Source of the DNA: Shewanella olleyana
GTDB taxonomy: Bacteria > Pseudomonadota > Gammaproteobacteria > Enterobacterales > Shewanellaceae
DNA: 64,000 nt
Direction: 5' to 3'
Assembly (NCBI RefSeq): GCF_023283825.1
Contig: NZ_JAKILD010000019.1
Coordinates: 1 to 64,000 of the forward strand
Shown here: positions 10,162 to 19,635 of the stretch, one piece after another
Numbering within the stretch: the first letter of the stretch is position 1
Layout: each line of letters opens with the position of its first letter
Notes under the pieces: model-generated
Database searches by the model: none
The model's input: only the letters and a program-made list of their open reading frames with translations
Told to the model about the DNA's origin: nothing
Program-made: the position numbers and the translations under genes

Positions 10162-10611
10162 ATGAGTAAAACAATTTGGGTCGATGCCGATGCATGTCCT
10201 AATCCAGTAAAAGAGATGTTATTTAGAGCCGCTGACAGAAAGTCTGTGCCGCTAATTTTGGTGGCTAATCAACTTATTCGAGTACCGGCGTCACCTAATA
10301 TCTCGGTCGTAAGAGTTAGTTCGGGCTTTGATGAAGCAGATAATTATATTGTCGAGCAATTACAGGATGGCGATTTAGTCATTACGGGAGATATTCCGTT
10401 AGCATCAGATGCCATCGAGAAAGGCGCTATGGTGTTTAACCCTCGTGGCGATATCTATACCGTTGATAATATAAAACAACGCTTAACCATGCGTGACTTT
10501 ATGGAAGAGCTAAGAAGTAGTGGAGTGCATACAAATGGACCTAATAGCTTCTCTCAAGCTGATAAGCATGCATTTGCAAAGGCTCTTGATAAGTGGCTAA
10601 GCCGCTTATAA
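10162..10611 (+). CDS. yaiI: YaiI/YqxD family protein (UPF0178)
   Basis: The 149-aa protein begins [16 protein letters not shown] and contains [11 protein letters not shown] and NPRGDIY, the hallmark acidic motifs of the UPF0178 (DUF188) family, which resembles PIN-like nuclease folds. Its biochemical role is not established. It appears to stand alone. Confidence 0.88.
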   Translation: MSKTIWVDADACPNPVKEMLFRAADRKSVPLILVANQLIRVPASPNISVVRVSSGFDEADNYIVEQLQDGDLVITGDIPLASDAIEKGAMVFNPRGDIYTVDNIKQRLTMRDFMEELRSSGVHTNGPNSFSQADKHAFAKALDKWLSRL

Positions 10612-10699
10612 TTAGAAGAAATGACTCAGCTGGCTTTATACCGTCGAGTTAATAAATTTTAATCTATAATTTAACTGTTTTTATTCACAAAAGGGATTA

Positions 10700-11293
10700 A
10701 TGATGAAAAAATGGCTTAAAGCACTACCTATAGCGCTATTGTCTACTTCTTTGCTGTCTTGTGCTGCATTTGCCGCAGATTGGCAAATTAAACAAGGGCA
10801 TTCAAAGGTCAGCTTTATTTCAGTCAAAAAAGGAGATATTGCTGAAGTACATGACTTTAAGAAAGTTAGCGGTAGTTTAACGCCTGAGGGCGCGTTTAAT
10901 TTATTGATTGATTTAGATAGTGTCGACACTGGAATTGAAATTCGTGATGAACGGATGCAAACCATGCTGTTTGAAGTGGCTAAATATCCCGAGTTAACGC
11001 TATCGGCAGTTGTTAATCCAAAATTGTTGGCTGATTTAAGCGTAGGATCAACGTTAGTGACGCAAATTGATGGCACCATTGAATTACATGGAAAAAGCCG
11101 TCAAAAAACTTTTGATGTGCTAGTGGCGAAGTTATCGGATAAAAAAATGGTCGTCAGCAGTATGTCACCGGTTATCATCCAAGCAAGTGACTTTAATTTA
11201 GTTGAAGGCATTAATAAACTCCGTGAAATCGCTGGGTTAAGTAGTATCAGTTTAGCGGTGCCAGTGTCTTTTGTACTGACGTTGTCGCAATAA
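10700..11293 (+). CDS. YceI-like periplasmic protein
   Basis: The 197-aa precursor has an N-terminal signal peptide ending near AFAA (residue 26) with a hydrophobic core. The mature part starts DWQIKQGHSKVSF and includes LDSVDTGIEIRDERMQTMLFE and a GTIELHGKSR block, which fit the lipocalin-like YceI fold that binds isoprenoid or other amphiphilic ligands. Tandem ATG codons are present at 10700 and 10703; the SD AAGGGAT precedes them. Ligand unknown. Confidence 0.82.
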   Translation: MMKKWLKALPIALLSTSLLSCAAFAADWQIKQGHSKVSFISVKKGDIAEVHDFKKVSGSLTPEGAFNLLIDLDSVDTGIEIRDERMQTMLFEVAKYPELTLSAVVNPKLLADLSVGSTLVTQIDGTIELHGKSRQKTFDVLVAKLSDKKMVVSSMSPVIIQASDFNLVEGINKLREIAGLSSISLAVPVSFVLTLSQ

Positions 11294-11369
11294 TCAGCGT
11301 GTTTAAGCACATCCATAAAGAATACACTGTGGCTTTTGTCATTCAAAAGCCACATTAATAGGGGACATA

Positions 11370-11720
11370 ATGGTCACTGATAAAGATGGCTACATTCATT
11401 TAATTCAATATTTAACTGAACACTTAGGCCTATTTGAAGCCTCTGAAGATACCAGTATTAACAGCCAAACCGTAATGGAATTATTTGAAGATCAATTATC
11501 AGCGCAAATCATTATGGTTTGTGGTCAGAATCCTAAACTTTCATTTGCACAACGCAATAAGGTGATTCGAGAGATTGATGCTATCGTTTATGATTTAGAA
11601 GAAATTCTAGCAAGTGTAGCCAGTCACAACGCAACTCCAGATCAAAGCGTCTTTATTACTGAGTTTTCAGGGCTAATCAAAAATCTGTTTGATAAAGAAA
11701 TCGAACACATTCTTAGATAA
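11370..11720 (+). CDS. Small cytoplasmic protein, probably DUF3802 family
   Basis: A 116-aa acidic, helical protein without signal peptide or membrane segment. I believe it belongs to DUF3802, a Shewanella/Vibrio family starting MVTDKDGY, but this rests on memory of the N-terminus. The start has the SD TAGGGGAC. No function is known. It lies between a YceI-like gene and the double retropepsin-like gene, with no evident functional link. Confidence 0.6.
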   Translation: MVTDKDGYIHLIQYLTEHLGLFEASEDTSINSQTVMELFEDQLSAQIIMVCGQNPKLSFAQRNKVIREIDAIVYDLEEILASVASHNATPDQSVFITEFSGLIKNLFDKEIEHILR

Positions 11721-11766
11721 ACTTCATTATAACTTTACCAATTCATCTTATTTGTAGGATTTTTGC

Positions 11767-12645
11767 ATGTTCAAAACAATCGTTACTGCCACCTTATTGA
11801 GTTGTATTTCATTTGCGAGTTTTGCCGCAGATAAAGAAGTACTCGGCCAAACTGAAATGATGTCAGTGAGTAAAAATGGCATCGTATTTGAGGCAAGAAT
11901 GGATACAGGAGCTGTAAATTCATCTCTTCATGCCTTAGATATTGAAGTAGAAGGCGGCAGTGCTAAGAAAATGAAAGATAACATTGGAAAAAATGTGTCT
12001 TTTAATACTTTTAATGAAAAAGGCGACCAAGAAAAGGTAACTGCAGAAATTGTAGGTACTTCAACAGTCAGTAATTCCCAGGGCACAGAAACCCGTTACG
12101 CTGTTAAGCTTCCAATCACCTACGGAGACAGTACCCGTACAGTGAAGGTGAATTTGAAAAATAGAACGACGATGGATTACAAACTACTGATTGGTCGTAA
12201 CTGGCTTAAAGGTAAATATGTTGTTGATGTATCAGAGAAAAAGTTTATCGGCCCTACCGCTGGGATAAGCATTGTCGAATCAGGTTTAATTTTTGATACT
12301 CGAATTGATACTGGCGCAGTCGAAAACTCATTGCATGCAGTCAATTTAAGGATCAAAGATGAAGACAAAGACAACATGGAAAATAATGTTGGTAAAGATG
12401 TCACTTTCACAACAATGAATGAAAAAGGTGAAACTGTTGATGTTACAGCACGCATACATAACACATCACTCATCCGCAATGCTCAGGGAAGTGAAATCCG
12501 TTATATGGTGACATTAACCATAGGGGAGCCTGGAGAAGAGTTTAAAGTTGATGTTAACTTGCGAGATCGCAGCAAAATGACTTATAAACTGCTTATTGGC
12601 AGAAACTGGCTACAAGGTCATTATATTGTTGATGTGAATATGTGA
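11767..12645 (+). CDS. Secreted protein with two tandem retropepsin-like (RimK-type zinc protease/DUF785-like) domains
   Basis: The 292-aa precursor has a signal peptide cleaved near ASFAA (residue 21). The rest is an internal duplication: residues about 24-158 and 160-292 align, each with an RxDTGAVxxSLHA motif (DTGA near residues 47 and 179), a VGKxVxFxTxNEKG block and a closing YKLLIGRNWL. Families with this motif (ATP-dependent zinc protease/RloA3-like) normally have one such domain; DTGA is the aspartic protease active-site pattern. Two copies in one chain would resemble the bilobal layout of pepsins. Whether it is an active peptidase is unknown. A terminator follows. Confidence 0.75.
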   Translation: MFKTIVTATLLSCISFASFAADKEVLGQTEMMSVSKNGIVFEARMDTGAVNSSLHALDIEVEGGSAKKMKDNIGKNVSFNTFNEKGDQEKVTAEIVGTSTVSNSQGTETRYAVKLPITYGDSTRTVKVNLKNRTTMDYKLLIGRNWLKGKYVVDVSEKKFIGPTAGISIVESGLIFDTRIDTGAVENSLHAVNLRIKDEDKDNMENNVGKDVTFTTMNEKGETVDVTARIHNTSLIRNAQGSEIRYMVTLTIGEPGEEFKVDVNLRDRSKMTYKLLIGRNWLQGHYIVDVNM

Positions 12646-12675
12646 TTTTTCGCAGCTAGTAAGTCCACATAATAC

Positions 12676-12704
12676 AAAGCCGCTATCCATAGTGGCTTTT
12701 TTTA
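12676..12704 (+). terminator. Terminator after the double retropepsin-like gene
   Basis: An 11-bp stem (AAAGCCGCTAT with ATAGTGGCTTT, one wobble) with a two-base apex is followed by a T run, about 30 bases after the stop. The remaining bases to 12960 are AT-rich and show no gene. Confidence 0.85.
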
Positions 12705-12960
12705 TGCCGATTTAACAAGCTCTGCACTTTGCAATTATCAATTTTGAACCGTTGCCTTAGTGTTTTGTTGTGTAATTGTAACTAATTAACTGTATGATCA
12801 ATCATGGGTTTGAAAACTTGCTTATTTAATAACCCAATAGTCATTTAAACCTGCAGTCGGGCGATATTAGGTGATTTAATCTTGCGTGCTGTTTTTGAGG
12901 GTTAATTATAATGGTTTGGCTGTTTTTAAGCATTGAATCGTTACTAATAGGGATATTATA

Positions 12961-14418
12961 GTGTTCGGTAAATTGTTATCTGGTGTTGCTTTTAATATTG
13001 TTAATGTATTTATACAAGTTTTCGTTGGTCTATTTGTTGTAAGAGCATTACTGTCTTTTTTAGGAGAATCGGACTTCGGTTTATGGGCTATCCTCATTGC
13101 TTTTGTAGCTCAAGTAAATTTGCTTGAATTTGGAATGGGCTCAATTATTGGGCGTCATGTCTCTAAAAAAGAAGAATACGAAGGCGAGCGAAAAATTATT
13201 GTATCTAATGTCATGATGTTAATAACATTAATGGCTTTTTTATTTTTTTTGGTCGCTATATCTGTCTGTTATATTTGGGATGCCTATTCAGGTGGGATGA
13301 GTTTTAATACATCTGAGTCAGTATTTTTGATTTTTTCACTTCTCTCTATTTCCTATTCACTCAATTTAATATCAGGTACATTGCAGGGTTACTTAAATGC
13401 TAAGTTCAAGTTTTTTCAGAATAATGTCATTAAAGCATCCTGTAATATTTTACGGCTGGTTTTTCTTCTTTTTTCTATAAAGTATGAGCTAGGTGTTCTC
13501 GGCATTGCTTTAGTATTTGTTTCGATTTCTATCATAGAATTATTATTAAAACTTTATTGGTCTTTATCTTCGGGCTTGAAGAGCGAGTTCACTACAAGTT
13601 CAATTAACCGACAGCAAATCAAAAAAATTATGAGTTCTGGCGTGATGTTTTTACCTATGCGGCTGAATGATTATTTTAGAAATAACTCTTCCATTTTATT
13701 TGTTGGTTTTATGATAAATTCAGCATCTTCCGCGCCACTAAGGATTTCAGGAAGATTAATGGAAATCTACGTAGAGATTTCTATCACCTTAAACTCCGTA
13801 TTAACGCCTTATTTTAGTAAAGTTTCTAGTGATACCTCTACTTTTGAAAGACAGTTTTACATTAGTATTTTGTGCGCTTCTGCTTTATCAGCCTTGATAT
13901 ATATTAACCTCCTAGTAGTAGGGGAGCTGTTTCTACAGGTTTGGCTGGGAGAGGTTCCTGATAAGGTTTGGAGTGTGCTAAAGATAATGGCTGTAGGTTA
14001 TGCAATTGCAAACATGCAGGGGCCTGTTAATTCATTACTCATTGCGAAAGGTGAATATGGGAAATGTGCTAAATTATCTGTTATGGAAACAGTAACGACA
14101 CTTATATTAATGTTAGTGTTGGTTAATCTTTATGGCGTTCTTGGAGCTGCATGGGCATTATTAATTTCGCTATCATTAATCCGTGGTGTGATTCAACCTG
14201 TATTGGTATGTCGCTTATTTAAATATTCTATCCTTTCTTTTTCCACATCGATTTTTTCTGGAGCAATTATCGTTTGCTTCATTTTAGCCTTATGTTATCT
14301 AATTTCAATGAGCTTTGGGTTGAGTCATGATCTGGAAATAATGCTATTCATCTCTCTTCAAATGATAGTGATGATATTGATGTTCTTAGGTTATAAATTT
14401 AAACCTAAAAAACAATAG
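12961..14418 (+). CDS. Polysaccharide flippase (Wzx-like, MATE/MOP superfamily)
   Basis: The 485-aa protein has roughly 12-14 hydrophobic segments and the oligosaccharide flippase pattern (N-terminal GVAFNIVNVFIQVFVGLFVVRALLSFLG-type helix, GLWAILIAF). Such proteins move lipid-linked oligosaccharide units across the inner membrane. It starts with GTG after TAGGGATATTATA. Codon use is more AT-rich than its neighbours, and the next 300 bases hold a decayed glycosyltransferase, so it looks like the surviving part of a transferred surface-polysaccharide locus. Substrate unknown. Confidence 0.82.
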   Translation: MFGKLLSGVAFNIVNVFIQVFVGLFVVRALLSFLGESDFGLWAILIAFVAQVNLLEFGMGSIIGRHVSKKEEYEGERKIIVSNVMMLITLMAFLFFLVAISVCYIWDAYSGGMSFNTSESVFLIFSLLSISYSLNLISGTLQGYLNAKFKFFQNNVIKASCNILRLVFLLFSIKYELGVLGIALVFVSISIIELLLKLYWSLSSGLKSEFTTSSINRQQIKKIMSSGVMFLPMRLNDYFRNNSSILFVGFMINSASSAPLRISGRLMEIYVEISITLNSVLTPYFSKVSSDTSTFERQFYISILCASALSALIYINLLVVGELFLQVWLGEVPDKVWSVLKIMAVGYAIANMQGPVNSLLIAKGEYGKCAKLSVMETVTTLILMLVLVNLYGVLGAAWALLISLSLIRGVIQPVLVCRLFKYSILSFSTSIFSGAIIVCFILALCYLISMSFGLSHDLEIMLFISLQMIVMILMFLGYKFKPKKQ

Positions 14419-14467
14419 AGAAAATGGATTATTAGATACTTTAGATAAATGGATTTGGGAAGTTTTA

Positions 14468-14740
14468 ATGGTCAGTAGTGCAGTAATCCTTTGTCTCAAC
14501 GGTGAGCCATTTGTAAAGTAAGTTGTTGAATTAATTAAAAGGATTAAACTCCAAAAGAAAAAGTGATAGTCAATGATGGCTCTACTGATAAATGTTATTG
14601 TTATCCATCACGAGAACCATGGTGTAAGAAGCCATGGTGTTTCTGCTGCTAGTAATATTGGCATAGCTGCGGCCTCAGGTGATTGGATAGCTTTGATGAT
14701 CGACAGCCTTCTAATGAATATTTTTATTTAAACAGGCAAC
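14468..14740 (+). pseudogene. Decayed family 2 glycosyltransferase remnant
   Basis: Reading across frames recovers ordered pieces of a GT2 N-terminal domain: a start MVSSAVILCLNGEPFVK followed by a stop, then VIVNDGSTDK (the nucleotide-sugar binding DGS motif) near 14561, then VSAASNIGIAAASGDWIAL near 14638-14695. The order matches functional GT2 enzymes, but in-frame stops and frameshifts break it and the C-terminal part is absent. It sits directly downstream of the flippase. Confidence 0.75.
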
Positions 14741-14930
14741 TTAAGCTTTCGTACTTTGATTGACTATAGGTGAAGATGAAAGCTGGGAAGTTAATGTGTC
14801 GCACTTCGGAGTTGAATTCGGGATAAACTGTTAGCTTATTAGATTAAAGGGCATTGGATTGAGTTTGAATTGTAGCTTAATGGCTACCTTTTTATTACCA
14901 TTCTTGCCTCACTATACACCTAAGATTGTA

Positions 14931-15626
14931 ATGACCGAATTTATAGCCCCACCTTGTGACGAACAGATTTCAATCCTTTACCAGGATGAACACCTCCTTT
15001 TGATCAATAAACCGAGTGGCTTATTAAGTTTATCGGGTAAAAACCCTTTAAATAAAGACTCTGTTCATTTCAGGTTAGTGCAAGACTTTCCAAGTGCAAC
15101 GTTAGTTCATCGGTTAGATTTTGGCACATCAGGCATAATGCTGGTGGCGCTGAATAAATCGATAAATGGTTTGTTAACTAAACAGTTTCAAGATAAAACG
15201 ATTATCAAGAATTATCATGCGACTTTATATGGCCACGTTTCAAAAGAATTAGAAGCTTCCGCTGTAATAAATGCAGCAATTGCCAAAGATACTGATAATT
15301 TTCCTTACATGAAAATCTGTAACGAAACGGGTAAAGTTGCTTTATCAGAGTTCGAGGTGATTGAGCGTGGCCAATGGCAAGTCAGTGCTGATAAGGGCGA
15401 TTTGGTTCCGGTCACTAAAGTCAGGTTTAAACCGATAATGGGCCGTACCCATCAATTAAGAATTCACAGTCAACATATCGGTCATCCAATTTTAGGGTGT
15501 GATTTATATTGTAATCAAGTTTCTCAAGACTTAGCACCTAGATTGTTATTGCATGCAAGTTATTTGCGCTTCATTCATCCTGTTTCGCTTGAGTCGTTTG
15601 AGATTAATTGTGAACTACCATTTTAA
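14931..15626 (+). CDS. RluA family pseudouridine synthase
   Basis: Isomerises uridine to pseudouridine in RNA. The catalytic motif HRLDFGTSG lies near residue 62, preceded by DEHLLLINKPSGLLS and followed by the GRTHQLRIHSQHIGHPILG signature of RluA-type enzymes. The ATG at 14931 gives 231 aa starting MTEFIAPP, fitting this short RluA/TruC group; an in-frame upstream ATG at 14859 would add 24 residues unlike the family. The exact RNA target cannot be decided. Confidence 0.85.
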   Translation: MTEFIAPPCDEQISILYQDEHLLLINKPSGLLSLSGKNPLNKDSVHFRLVQDFPSATLVHRLDFGTSGIMLVALNKSINGLLTKQFQDKTIIKNYHATLYGHVSKELEASAVINAAIAKDTDNFPYMKICNETGKVALSEFEVIERGQWQVSADKGDLVPVTKVRFKPIMGRTHQLRIHSQHIGHPILGCDLYCNQVSQDLAPRLLLHASYLRFIHPVSLESFEINCELPF

Positions 15627-15680
15627 TTGCTGTTGGCCGTTTAAAATCCCGCCAATTTCATGTTCCTGATACCAAAACAG

Positions 15681-15716
15681 AAAGCCCGCTGCATATGGTT
15701 GCAACGGGCTTTATCT
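15681..15716. terminator. Bidirectional terminator between the pseudouridine synthase gene and hppD
   Basis: AAAGCCCG at 15681-15688 pairs with CGGGCTTT at 15705-15712, with an inner TGCA/TGCA pairing. It lies between convergent genes, about 60 bases after the synthase stop and 25 bases from the hppD stop, with T-rich sequence on the plus side. Confidence 0.8.
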
Positions 15717-15739
15717 TTATCTAAAGAAGAGAGTGTTTT

Positions 15740-16780
15740 TTACAAAACACCACGCTTCATTTGATCGCGCTCGATTGATTCAAATAACGCTTTAAAGTTA
15801 CCTTCACCGAATCCTAAGTTATTCTTGCGCTGAATAATTTCAATGAAGATTGGACCAAATAGGTTTTTAGTGAAAATTTGTAATAGATAACCATCATCGT
15901 CACCATCAACTAAGATTTGGTGATGCTTAATGCGGTCACGATCTTCAGTCACTTGTGGCAATTTATCAAAAATCGTGTCGTAGTATTCAGGGATGATATC
16001 CAGTGTCTTAATCGCTGTGCCTTCCATCGCATCCAATGAGCCCACAATGTCACGGCTTCTGAAAGCTAAATGTTGGACACCTGGGCCATTGTATTCACCT
16101 AAGTACTCATCAATTTGGTTGTTATTATTGCCTTTACCTTCATTGATTGGAATACAGAAGCTGCCGTCTGGTGAACGAAGTGCATAAGAAACTAACGCAG
16201 TTTGAGCGCCGCTGATATCAAAGTAACGTACCTCTGTAAAAGCAAAAATGTCTTTATAGAAGTTAGCCCACTTTTCCATAGTGCCTTTATAGACATTGTT
16301 AGTTAAGTGGTCGACTTCCATAAAGCCTTTCTCTTTAACAATCATTGGCTCTGCTAGATCTTCAAAGTCATTAATGTAAATATTTTGCACTTCGCCAAAT
16401 ACATCGATGAAGTAAATTAAACTGTCGCCAATTCCGTAAATTGCAGGGTAGGCCATATCTTTTGCTGTATCATCAGCAGGTTTTGCACCACGAGCAACCG
16501 CTTCGTTAAAGGCAAACTCTGCATCTTCAACACGCCAGCCCATTGAGCAAATAGCTGGACCATGTGATTTAGCAAAATCAGCTGAAAAACCTTGCTTAGA
16601 TTTGTTCAGTAAAAAATTAATATCATTTTGTTTGTAGTAAACAATATCGTTCGCTTTTGCTTTTTTAAGCATAGAAAAACCAAAGTCAATAAACACTTGA
16701 TGCATAAAATCAGTGTCTGGGCTGGCAAATTCTGTAAATTCGATGCCTAAAAGACCAAGTGGATTTGTTTCGCTCGCCAT
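15740..16780 (-). CDS. hppD: 4-hydroxyphenylpyruvate dioxygenase
   Basis: Fe(II) enzyme converting 4-hydroxyphenylpyruvate to homogentisate in tyrosine breakdown. The 346-aa protein has two VOC-type halves; the three iron ligands sit in VDHLTNNV, VQHLAFRS and FIEIIQR. The start at 16780 (MASETNPLGLLGIEF) has an upstream TAAGGAA, preferable to an extension of 12 residues to 16816. It lies downstream of hmgA in the same direction. A small hairpin (CGTCAC/GTGACG) at 16811-16828 lies between the two genes. Confidence 0.93.
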   Translation of the reverse strand: MASETNPLGLLGIEFTEFASPDTDFMHQVFIDFGFSMLKKAKANDIVYYKQNDINFLLNKSKQGFSADFAKSHGPAICSMGWRVEDAEFAFNEAVARGAKPADDTAKDMAYPAIYGIGDSLIYFIDVFGEVQNIYINDFEDLAEPMIVKEKGFMEVDHLTNNVYKGTMEKWANFYKDIFAFTEVRYFDISGAQTALVSYALRSPDGSFCIPINEGKGNNNNQIDEYLGEYNGPGVQHLAFRSRDIVGSLDAMEGTAIKTLDIIPEYYDTIFDKLPQVTEDRDRIKHHQILVDGDDDGYLLQIFTKNLFGPIFIEIIQRKNNLGFGEGNFKALFESIERDQMKRGVL

Positions 16781-16862
16781 TGTGTTTTCCTTAATTTTAT
16801 TTGCTCTGAGCGTCACTCTCTGGTGACGTTTTAAATACGTATTGATGCATCAAATCTTATTG

Positions 16863-18023
16863 TTATGATTCAATCCAAGAACGGTTGTAATCATCACTCA
16901 TGCAACTTTTAACATGAGAAGTGAGATTAAGTGGCGCAAAGGTATCGACCATTACGGCATATTCATAGGTTTCAGTTTTACCGATAGACGCTTCAGTTTT
17001 CCCAGGTTGTGGGCCGTGTGGTACCCCTTTTTGATGAAGGGTCATATAGCCAGCTTCAATCCCTGTGCGACTCATAAAGTCGCCATCAACGTAATATAAG
17101 ACTTCATCGCTATCGATGTTGTTATGGTAATAAGGCGCTGGAATCGATTCTGGGTGGAAGTCGTATAAACGTGGCACAAAGTTACATACAACAAAGTTGT
17201 TAGCTGTGAATACGATATGATCAGAAGGCGGTAAATGAATTTTTCCGACTTTAGGAGCGTACTCGGTGATGTTAAATGCCCATGGGTAAACACAACCATC
17301 CCAGCCAACAAGATCAAACGGATGCCATTCAAGTGTTGTCACTTGGTATTTATCACCAAATTTACTCACTAACGGGAACTCGCCTTGTTCAACGATGGCT
17401 TCTGTTAATGTAGGTGTTCTAAAGTCACGCTCACAATAGGGCGCAGACTCAAGCATTTGGCCATATTCATTTCTAAAATGCTTAGGCACTTCAACCATTG
17501 AAAATGATTCAATGACAAACAAACGCACATTATTGTAATCACTGAATTTAAGCTGATAAGTCGTACCGCGGGGGATAACTAAATAGTCCCACTGCTTAAC
17601 TTCAAGCTCGCCATATTCACTGAGTAATTTCCCTTCGCCTTGATGAACAAACACGATTTCATCTGCATAGGCATTACGGTAAAACTCAGCGGTACCTTCA
17701 GTGACTTTGGCTGTGTACATCGCCACATCGCTGTTAAAGAAAATCTTATTGCGCGCACTAAAAAAGTTGCCTTCACAATCCGCTTGGCGTGAATCTAATT
17801 TATAGTTTTGTATCAACGAGTCTTGCCAAGCATCACCGTGGTCAACAGCATAAGGAGCTACAGCTAGTGCCTTTGTTGGCATATTATGGTGATATTTGTT
17901 TGAGTAAATATTTGAAAAGCCATGAGTCGAAAATAGTTCTTCACGATAAAGCTCGCCTGATTCTTTCTTAAAAGCGATATGACGTTTAGCAGGTATCTGA
18001 CCTTGCTGAACATAAGAAGGCAT
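16863..18023 (-). CDS. hmgA: Homogentisate 1,2-dioxygenase
   Basis: Cupin-fold Fe(II) enzyme that opens the homogentisate ring to maleylacetoacetate. The 386-aa protein includes FVHQGEGKLLSEYGEL, DYLVIPRGTTYQL, LVGWDGCVYPWAFNI, PPSDHIVFTANNFVVCNFVPR and YYHNNIDSDEVLYYVDGDF, with conserved His and Glu residues near the C-terminal half. This is the shorter bacterial form. It precedes hppD, and a LysR regulator is transcribed divergently from a 237-base intergenic region, the usual layout for a LysR-controlled catabolic operon. Confidence 0.92.
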   Translation of the reverse strand: MPSYVQQGQIPAKRHIAFKKESGELYREELFSTHGFSNIYSNKYHHNMPTKALAVAPYAVDHGDAWQDSLIQNYKLDSRQADCEGNFFSARNKIFFNSDVAMYTAKVTEGTAEFYRNAYADEIVFVHQGEGKLLSEYGELEVKQWDYLVIPRGTTYQLKFSDYNNVRLFVIESFSMVEVPKHFRNEYGQMLESAPYCERDFRTPTLTEAIVEQGEFPLVSKFGDKYQVTTLEWHPFDLVGWDGCVYPWAFNITEYAPKVGKIHLPPSDHIVFTANNFVVCNFVPRLYDFHPESIPAPYYHNNIDSDEVLYYVDGDFMSRTGIEAGYMTLHQKGVPHGPQPGKTEASIGKTETYEYAVMVDTFAPLNLTSHVKSCMSDDYNRSWIES

Positions 18024-18260
18024 AGTAACTCCTCACCCAGTTAACTCATTGAATACGGTTTGGCCGTGCATAACGCTATTATTATTGGTGTTTTCTAGCG
18101 CACTAAAACCAAACACTTTGTGATCTAGTTATCAATTTAGTTGCTAAGATGAGCAAAAAAAAGAATAATAAATCACGTAACTCAATCAATTTTTTAGATG
18201 GTATTAAAAAGTTTACAAGAGTGTCACAGCAATTGAACAGGCTTTGAGGCAGAGGGAAGT

Positions 18261-19172
18261 ATGAAAATTGATGTTGAAGCATTTAATGTACTGCAAGTGC
18301 TTGTTGAAGAGGGAAGTTTTTCAAAGGCTTCTGAAAGATTACATAAGGCGCAATCAGCGGTTAGTTATCAAGTCAAAAAGCTTGAACAGCATTTAGGGAT
18401 ACAATTATTTAATCGAGATCAATACCGCGCTGAGTTAACCCCCGAAGGCAAAGTGATTTTGGCAGAAGGCCAACGATTACTGCAGCATTTATCGAATATT
18501 GAACATTTAGCCAGTCGATTTAGTGAAGGTTGGGAGCCAAAACTTGAACTCGTGATTGACGGTGCTCTGCCGATGGAGCCAATTATGAATGCGCTAAAGC
18601 GTATGTCAGAAAATGATGTGCCTACCAAAGTCCAACTCAATATGGAGTTTTTAGGTGGTGTACAACATCGCTTTGAACGAGATAAAGCCGACTTAATGTT
18701 GGTTAAAGATTATATTGCAGCGCCATACTTTTCAGCCAAACAATTGCCGACTGTGACCAGTTTACTGGTGTGTTCAAAACTGCACTCCTTAGCTGCGGCC
18801 AAATCTGTAAGTTTATCAGAGCTGCAGCAGCACGTAGAATTAACCATTGAAGATTCAGCTCCGACCAAGCAACGAGATGAGTTACAGTTTGGCGGTGATA
18901 AAGTATTTTATCTATCAGGGTTTATTATGAAGAAGAATGCGTTATTAAAAGGATTAGGCTTTGGCTGGATGCCTGAGTTTTTAATTGCTGAAGAACTAGA
19001 TAAGAATGAATTAGCGATTGTTGATTTTGCTGGCGGGCATCGTTTTCGTTTTACCCCGCAATTAGTGTCGACCCTCGAGAGACCTCTAGGCCGTGCAGGG
19101 CAATTGTTTACTGACTTAATTTTAGAAGAATTCGCTTTATTCGATGAAAAGCGCCTGTTACATGGAGCCTAA
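18261..19172 (+). CDS. LysR family transcriptional regulator
   Basis: The 303-aa protein has an N-terminal winged helix (FNVLQVLVEEGSFSKASERLHKAQSAVSYQVKKLEQHLGIQLFNRD) and a C-terminal periplasmic-binding-like effector domain. It is divergent from hmgA-hppD, but it may instead be co-transcribed with the next gene (EVE protein), which starts 2 bases after its stop. The effector is not known; control of tyrosine catabolism is an inference from position only. Confidence 0.85.
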   Translation: MKIDVEAFNVLQVLVEEGSFSKASERLHKAQSAVSYQVKKLEQHLGIQLFNRDQYRAELTPEGKVILAEGQRLLQHLSNIEHLASRFSEGWEPKLELVIDGALPMEPIMNALKRMSENDVPTKVQLNMEFLGGVQHRFERDKADLMLVKDYIAAPYFSAKQLPTVTSLLVCSKLHSLAAAKSVSLSELQQHVELTIEDSAPTKQRDELQFGGDKVFYLSGFIMKKNALLKGLGFGWMPEFLIAEELDKNELAIVDFAGGHRFRFTPQLVSTLERPLGRAGQLFTDLILEEFALFDEKRLLHGA

Positions 19173-19173
19173 T

Positions 19174-19632
19174 ATGTCTTATTGGTTAATGAAGTCTGAA
19201 CCTGACGCATTCAGTATTGATGATTTAGCAGCATGCGATAATCAAACTGAGCCTTGGGATGGAATAAGAAACTATCAAGCACGTAATTTTCTGCGCGATA
19301 AAGTTAAGCAAGGTGATACTGTTTTGTTTTATCACTCAAGCTGCAAAGTCCCTGGTATTGTTGGCTTAGCTACAGTGACATCAACTCCTTTTGTTGATGA
19401 AAGTGCTTTTGATCCCACCTCAGCGTATTTTGATGCAAAATCGTCTAGAGATAACCCACGTTGGGTCGCGGTAAATTTAACATTTAAAGCTAAACTTTCT
19501 CGAGTCATTACTTTATCTGAATTAAAGTCCGACCCCAATTTAGCTGATATGGTGTTAGTCAGTAAGGGCGCGAGACTGAGCGTTCAACCTGTGACCGAAA
19601 GAGAATTTGAATACATACTAGAGCTTGAGTAA
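19174..19632 (+). CDS. EVE domain protein
   Basis: The 152-aa protein starts MSYWLMKSEPDAFSIDDL and includes WDGIRNYQARNFLRD, GDTVLFYHSSC and a VGLA(T/E) block, all typical of EVE domains (PUA-like fold, YTH-related), which bind modified nucleotides. The SD TGGAGC precedes the ATG at 19174. It is tightly linked to the LysR gene. Which modified base it recognises is unknown. Confidence 0.88.
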   Translation: MSYWLMKSEPDAFSIDDLAACDNQTEPWDGIRNYQARNFLRDKVKQGDTVLFYHSSCKVPGIVGLATVTSTPFVDESAFDPTSAYFDAKSSRDNPRWVAVNLTFKAKLSRVITLSELKSDPNLADMVLVSKGARLSVQPVTEREFEYILELE

Positions 19633-19635
19633 ATA

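Noticed and set aside
16811..16828. Hairpin between hmgA and hppD as a terminator
   Set aside because: It lacks a T run in the direction of transcription (minus strand), so it should not stop the operon.
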